Assembly (NCBI RefSeq): GCF_017654505.1 | Contig: NC_054555.1 | Coordinates: 647,775 to 711,774 of the forward strand | Source of the DNA: Polyodon spathula | Lineage: Eukaryota; Chordata; Actinopteri; Acipenseriformes; Polyodontidae | Length of the DNA stretch: 64,000 nucleotides | Reading direction: 5' to 3' | Shown: piece by piece, positions 50,005 to 64,000 of the stretch | How positions within the stretch are numbered: the first letter of the stretch is position 1 | How the letters are laid out: each line of letters starts with the position of its first letter | The notes under the pieces: model-generated | What the model saw: only the letters and a program-made list of their open reading frames with translations | Database searches by the model: none | Told to the model about the DNA's origin: nothing | Position numbers and translations under genes: made by a program

Positions 50005-51435
50005 GCACAGAGGCAGCAGCTCCAGCCTGGTCTATCTCCTGACTGGGAAAGCAGATCACATGGGTTTCCATCTCTCTGTCTTACTCACCCATCTCCCAGC
50101 CACCAGGACGATTGCCATCACTGACGATGATGTTATGGAGGACTTGAATCCAACAAACAGCCCTCGCAACAATGGCTTAGGATACGGAAATCATATATTG
50201 TAACCCATTAAGTACCAAATACAGCTTTCTTTGAATAAATGAGAGCACACACTGTACTTATTTATGTAATTTGATGCATTACATTTAGATTTCTGAATGA
50301 TATTGAAGGCATCATATTATCATCATTCTTGTTAGGAGTATGACATTTATATATATATGTGTTCTCCTTCTGGTTTAGATTCAATTTGCATCGTTTTGTG
50401 TTTCAGTCATCAGTTTCTGATGATTTTTCGAAACTCAGAAGTCTTAAGTACCCCTGGTCTCAGAATCATTCTCAATTATAATGTCATCACCATATACACC
50501 TGCATACCCCTGCCCCTGCAACGCCACACTGCCCCCAGTGGATATGACACATACCAGCTCCGAGCTTTCTTCTTAGTCAGGGTAAGGACCCGTGATAACA
50601 GACACTTAGAAACTGCAGGACGTGGTGACCACGTGTGAAACGTTACCTTTTTCACTTTGTTTTTCTTGGTGTCCAAAGTAAACAGCTACCGACACCTCAA
50701 ATAAGACTATTGAACAAAAAAATATAAACAAAGCTGTAAAAATTATTATATTTTTAAATCATTATAAAGTAAGCCTCCCAGACTCCGGACCATAGTTTAT
50801 CTGGCCTTCAATATCTGGCCCGGAAATAACTTGGGGACTTGTCCATAAATATGATTATGAACACATAAAAAAAAGAAGTTTGTTTCAAAACTGTAGCCAT
50901 AACTTGAAATCTGAAAGCAAATATAATTGTGTATGTAAGACTATATTTGCAAATAATATAGTCTACCATTTTATATATGGCTTTATATTGTTGAGCATTT
51001 ATTTAACACACAGCTATTTAAGGACAATGCTAAACTATGGTCCTTAAATAATAACTTTTGATGGGATAAGTGCAAACCACACACACGCTGACATGCACGC
51101 CTGTCTGCACGGCGCTGGCGAGACCGGCTCTCTGACGCAACTCCTGGGCAACTCTTGCCCTCTTTTGCTGCTGACCTTCAGGGCGACGTGTTTTATCAGG
51201 CCCCGGGCTGACCATAAATGCGCCACACAAAAAAATAAAAAAAATGACCCTGAAAATGTAATTATGATTTGGCAAACAGCGATTGTCACCCTTTGGGATA
51301 GCAGTTATCCCCGAGCGTGAAAATGAACGTGTGCAAATAATTGGTCACCCTGATTAAGATGGTGCGCGCAGTGCGGTTCGGCTCAGGCGTCTCCCGAGCT
51401 CCCCGAGCGGGTCCTGTCAGAGGAGCGTGTTGCGG
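50005..51435. other. Intergenic stretch upstream of HSPA9
   Basis: Mostly AT-rich unique sequence to 51050, then GC-richer. No supported gene. Confidence 0.4.
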
Positions 51436-51444
51436 GCCCATGTG

Positions 51445-51800
51445 GTGCGGATAGTTCCAGAAGCAGAGCGACTCGTCCGGGTTATTGAGGGTTTCAGTCC
51501 GATCAGAGACAGAGACTGCCTCCAGAAGCAGAGCGACTCGTCCGGGTTATTGAGGGTTTCAGTCCGATCAGAGACAGAGACTGCCTCCAGAAGCAGAGCG
51601 ACTCGTCCGGGTTATTGAGGGTTTCAGTCCGATCAGAGACAGAGACTGCCTCCAGAAGCAGAGCGACTCGTCCGGGTTATTGAGGGTTTCAGTCCGATCA
51701 GAGACAGAGACTGCCTCCAGAAGCAGAGCGACTCGTCCGGGTTATTCAGAGACACAGAGACTGGCTCCAGAAGCAGAGCGACTCGGGGTTATTCAGAGAG
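51445..51800. repeat. 65-bp tandem repeat in the HSPA9 promoter region
   Basis: Four full and about two shortened copies of a 65-bp unit (CCAGAAGCAGAGCGACTCGT, CCGGGTTATTGAGGGTTTCA, GTCCGATCAGAGACAGAGAC). It ends about 220 bp upstream of the HSPA9 start codon. Confidence 0.95.
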
Positions 51801-52017
51801 GTTTACAATCCGCTCAGAGCCAGTGATTACCGGGGCGCTGACCGGCGTGCACAGACAGGCTCCCTGTTATTAAAAACCTCACAAGAGAATCGGAATAGTG
51901 CATGCTGTCCTGTCTCGATCTTTAGTCACGACAAAGAATAACAACGCATTTGTCGCGGAGTCGAGCCCTTTCTTTCCCTCAGCTAGCCCCAGAGTCTGAC
52001 ACAACCAGCCCGCAGAC

Positions 52018-60435
<8,418 letters not shown>

Positions 60436-61815
60436 AGCCCCGTCCCATGCTGAATTGCCCTGAGGCAAGGGGCTGAAGAAGCTTGGGAGGGCGTCGCTCA
60501 TCTGCTCTCCTGAGCGAGTAACACTCACGAGTCATTCTCGTATACTGTGTTTTTGCAGTATTCTATACATGGCTGATTTTTCTGTTCTCTCATAATTTTG
60601 TAATTTAATAGTTCAGAAGTATATCTTGCCCTCATTTTTAAAGATTTTTTTTAACCATGTTGTAATTATGATACGTTGTCTGGAATGTTGCTTTTCGGGG
60701 AGGATAGACCTCGCTTTGTCTGGTCCTGTCTTTCGCATACTTTTGTTTGAACTTATTTAAAACCATCAAAAGGGCCTGTACTGGAGACACTGTGAGGAGC
60801 ATCACACGATGTGTCCGTTTCTGCTACCGTCCAGCTAGGAATCTGCAGCAGCATCATAGTTACAAAGAAACAAGAAACTGCGCCCCTGATGCGTGACACG
60901 TTCACACTGGAGCCCTCTGAGCTGCTGCCATACTGCCCTGTATTTAAATATGCAGTTCATGTCTATTCCAGACAAACTGTGTTCCTCTTGATCTGTCTTA
61001 GTTACAACCCTCTTATTTATTGTAGTTTAAGAAATTGGATTTATTAAAATGAATACAACGTATGACCAGCTCTCAACTAAGTTTTGCTTAGTGCCAGGCT
61101 GGGCCTGTGGGAAGCACAGGCACGTTCGTGATTGGAGCTCCAGTAGGGCCTTGTCACGGGTATTTCTTCATTGCAGTATGGTGGGATGTTGTCTGGGATG
61201 CTGCTTGTTGTCTGTGCACATTCTGCCCTGTGATCAGTTAACGCTCTTGTGTTTGTAAATTGCCATGTAGAAAAAATGGGGGTGCTGGGTGTTAATCTGA
61301 ACACAGAATAATATTCTTTAGTTTCCTGTGATCCCTCTATCTGCAAGGATTAGCGAAGCTTCATCCCACAACATTTTATAACCACACTTAACATGAGAGT
61401 GAAGCTTGTCTCTGTGACAACAGCCTGTGTAGGTTAGGTATTCTGTGAGAAAAATACATGTCACACATATATATATATATAAAATATGCGCGCATATGCA
61501 GAAATCACTAGTCAATAAATGCAGTGTCTTTCTAGTGCTGAAATCATTCGAATGTGAGTGTTTAAAGTTAGCGATGAGCAGAAGTAATAACTGATCTCTT
61601 GAGTTTTGGTCCCTGCTGCACACTGTACGGGACTCTGAGCTGCTGAAGGTTGAGAGAGGGGGTTGAGCTAATGGCTCTGGTTACACATTAACATTGACGA
61701 GGGGCTGAGGTCTAAATACTGTGTTGGGAGTTCGGCACTCAAGTCGCATCCTATTTTTCTGCAACATAATATAGTAACAAGATTTTTTTTTTTTTAATAA
61801 AATCTGAGATTCAAA
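60436..61815 (+). other. HSPA9 3' UTR
   Basis: The long 3' UTR probably extends to one of two AATAAA signals (61514-61519 or 61796-61801). No ORF of interest. A short (TA)n lies at 61469-61480. Confidence 0.5.
61796..61801 (+). terminator. Polyadenylation signal candidate of HSPA9
   Basis: AATAAA after a poly-T run, about 1.36 kb past the stop codon. Confidence 0.4.
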
Positions 61816-62324
61816 CTCTTGATTGTTTGTCAGTTTCTTGCGAGGCCTGTCTCAAAAGATTCCAGTCACACCTGAAAGCACGAGCTGCCCTTTCACAGGC
61901 TAAAGTAAACCAATCTGGTGAATACACACGGGCCGACAACAGACCGGAGGCGACTGAGCTGTGGCATCCTTAAAACGTGATATCCAGTGAGCACACAAGA
62001 CATCTGTTTAAGGCTGCTGTTGTAATCCGCTGTGCATTGCAAACCCCAGCAGCTGTTTAACATTGACCCGTTCTTGCACATGTGCTCATATGAGCCGGTG
62101 TCTATGAAAGAGAGCTTGGGTAGTACTAGCTCGAAACGGCGCAGAGCACTGCAGTTATCACGCTGAGGACAAGAATAACACAACCGCGCCGCCGGAGTTT
62201 GCAAATCAGCACCGTACTCTGTTCCAACAAACCTCCGGTGGAGGAGACAACGCTCTGGGCGTATCCCACAATGCAACATCGATATGCACATCCCGAGGGA
62301 GAACTCGATGGTGCAAGCTTGAAG

Positions 62325-62330
62325 TATAAA
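62325..62330 (+). promoter_or_regulatory. TATA box of a downstream gene
   Basis: GAAGTATAAAAGAGGC is a canonical TATA element in GC-richer sequence, placing a start site near 62355. A donor candidate follows at about 62374 (TTGGAG/GTTGGT) or 62392 (TATATG/GTTAGT). Confidence 0.5.
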
Positions 62331-62751
62331 AGAGGCTTCCGAGGCGCATGCTCGGTCTTGCTAGTACCGGCAGATTGGAGGTTGGTATATGGTTAGTATT
62401 TTTGCAAGTCAATCGGCTTCAATCTTTATAAATCTTTGTTTCAAACGCATGTTGTTCGTAGCCCATCTATTACATGCAACGAGAGCTTGCATCCTCCGTG
62501 TGACTGCGGCTTACCTGACGCGAGTTTGGCAATGTTTTGGCACGTTGATGGGGAGGCACGTCTCTTGGGCACTGTCGCTTTACTTGTCTGGTTTTAGAAA
62601 CGCAGTTGACGTGAGTTGCGTTGAGTTTTTAATTTGGACGATGGAGTTCGGATAGTGGTGGGCTTGGGATGGTTAGTCTAGTTATCACCCCAAACCCGTT
62701 ATGATGTTCCCCACAGCAATGTGAACCCATCTCTCGAATCGCGTTGTCACC

Positions 62752-62905
62752 CCGGCGGTAGTCTGCTGTCCAGGCGGCTCCCTGTGCCGGTGTTACACTG
62801 CTGGGAGAGGAAGGCGCTGTCCGGTAGCCTGGCTGTGGGAGACACGGTTTTAGTGGCCGCGCTATACCAGCAGCCCTAGTCGGGGTGCACACAGATGCAC
62901 GCTGA
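62752..62905. repeat. Dispersed repeat C, copy 2
   Basis: Shorter copy of the repeat at 57217 and 63605 (CCCCGGCGGTAGTCTGCTGT ... GTGCCGGTGTTACACTGCTG), lacking the GAGAGTGGACTGAACC part. It lies in the putative intron before 63254. Confidence 0.75.
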
Positions 62906-63257
62906 AATACAGGTTTGAAGGGTTATGTGGACTAGCATCCCTAAGCAGTGACTACTCCTCCTATACTCCTAGTATAGAATTTCACGTTGTCTTTTTGTGT
63001 CCGTTTGTTTAGTTCAGTATAATCGCATTTATAACAGGATGGATGTCTGCATTGGTTGGCTTCTGCTTGGTTAGATCCATGCCAGCAATGTACTGAACAT
63101 GCTGTGCAAGTCTGTACCTGGACAATACCATTTGCCTAGTCTTTATCGTCTCTGTGGGTAACCATGGTGTTTTGTTGCTGCATGCTTTTGCAAACCCTTT
63201 CTGAAGCTAGTTTACATGCTGAGGTCTTCTCCTCTCTCTCTCTCTCCACACAGACTG

Positions 63258-63356
63258 ATGAATGTGAAACTGCCTCCCGCAGTGACCTGGTCCCTCACCA
63301 TGCTGACCGTGATGCTCCCTGCTGATCTCTTCCATCCTATCAGTGGGGGTGTGATG
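63258..63356 (+). CDS. Possible first coding exon of a secreted or membrane protein, partial
   Basis: Exon 63254-63356 has an acceptor (TCTCTCCACACAG) and donor (GTGATG/GTATGC). ATG at 63258 opens 33 codons in phase 0. Residues 8-22 (AVTWSLTMLTVMLPA) are hydrophobic like a signal peptide or signal anchor. A TATA promoter lies 0.9 kb upstream. The protein is not recognised, and further exons would lie beyond the right edge. It could also be a chance splice-site pair. Confidence 0.35.
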
Positions 63357-63604
63357 GTATGCAGGACCCTGTATGATCTACATCACCTTACCTGGTCCAC
63401 ATTGACTGCTTGTGTGAGGCATGATAAGATTGAATTTAAAGATGGACTGACTTGTTAAACAGAGATAGGGAGGGTACGTATGCACAGCTAGAAAGCTGTC
63501 TTGCCAGAACCGTTTGAACTACAGTGAGCTCTGTTGTATTGCATCTCTTGAGTGCGATGGATGTGAAGAAATCATCGCTGTTCATCGATGTACAAAGTTG
63601 TTGC

Positions 63605-63815
63605 ACCCCAGCGGTAGTCAGCTGTCCAGGCGGCTCCCCGTGCCTGTGCCGGTGTTACACTGCTGGGAGAGGAAGGCGTGGTCCGGTAGCCTGGCTGTGG
63701 GAGACACTGTTTTAGTGGCTGCTGAAGCCGGGCTGTGGCTGCGCTGTGCACCCTCTGAGAGTGGACTGAACCAGCTCCCATGGAGCAGCCCTAGTCAGGG
63801 TGCACACAGATACAT
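63605..63815. repeat. Dispersed repeat C, copy 3
   Basis: Nearly full-length copy matching 57217-57435 over its whole length, plus an insertion-like GTCCGGTAGCCTGGCTGTG segment shared with copy 2. Confidence 0.8.
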
Positions 63816-64000
63816 AGATGAGAAGATTTGAATGACTGGTAGCCTTTCACAGCAACTGGATGGCAGAAAGAGTGGTTCCTTATACCTGCATCCTTTTAGT
63901 TCTTTTATATTTTGGTTTTATTAAACCCTTAATGTTTTAAGAGGTGAAATCTGTCTTGGTCTACATGAACTGAGAGATGTGGATGTTTCTATTGTGTTGC

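Overview
The window is eukaryotic nuclear DNA from a vertebrate, most likely a ray-finned fish. It has GT-AG introns, tRNA-derived SINE and CR1-like LINE remnants, and spliced orthologues of human 5q31/5q35 genes. A gene resembling the IL-3/IL-5/GM-CSF cytokine family points to a non-teleost fish (gar, bowfin, sturgeon, paddlefish or bichir grade), because teleosts are generally held to lack that family. The species itself cannot be read from the sequence.

Layout, left to right. 50-1231 (-): three internal exons of NOP16, cut by the left edge and with no 5' exon found. 4632-12678 (+): RELL2, a probable 5' non-coding exon plus five coding exons. 16033-28201 (-): FCHSD1, 20 coding exons, 717 aa, tail-to-tail with RELL2 as in tetrapods. 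33583-38021 (-): a four-exon, 144-aa secreted protein that I read as a short-chain four-helix cytokine of the GM-CSF/IL-5/IL-3 type. It has an NF-kB-type palindrome upstream and AUUUA elements in its 3' UTR. 42870-43295 (+): an unrecognised, probably myristoylated acidic protein. 49429-50004 (+): a doubtful 191-codon ORF. 52018-60435 (+): HSPA9 (mitochondrial HSP70, mortalin), 17 exons, 682 aa. 62325-63356 (+): a TATA-type promoter and possible first coding exon of another secreted or membrane protein, cut by the right edge.

Between and inside the genes lies an extraordinary density of minisatellites, about twenty arrays with units of 20-86 bp. The largest is a 3.2-kb array of a 46-bp unit. 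There is also an 880-bp interstitial telomeric (CCCTAA)n block that sits in the middle of a dispersed inverted-repeat element. Several arrays butt directly against splice sites and appear to have grown out of exon-edge sequence (NOP16, RELL2 twice, FCHSD1, HSPA9). Dispersed elements include a 170-bp foldback MITE (six copies), a hAT-type MITE, a 330-bp terminal-inverted-repeat element, and a 150-215-bp repeat found three times near the 3' end of HSPA9.

The genes are not a pathway. They are a conserved syntenic neighbourhood: ribosome biogenesis (NOP16), TNF-receptor-like membrane adaptor (RELL2), F-BAR/SH3 membrane-actin adaptor (FCHSD1), immune cytokine, and mitochondrial chaperone (HSPA9). 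All exon boundaries given are my own reading of splice sites, phase and family resemblance, and no database search was possible.
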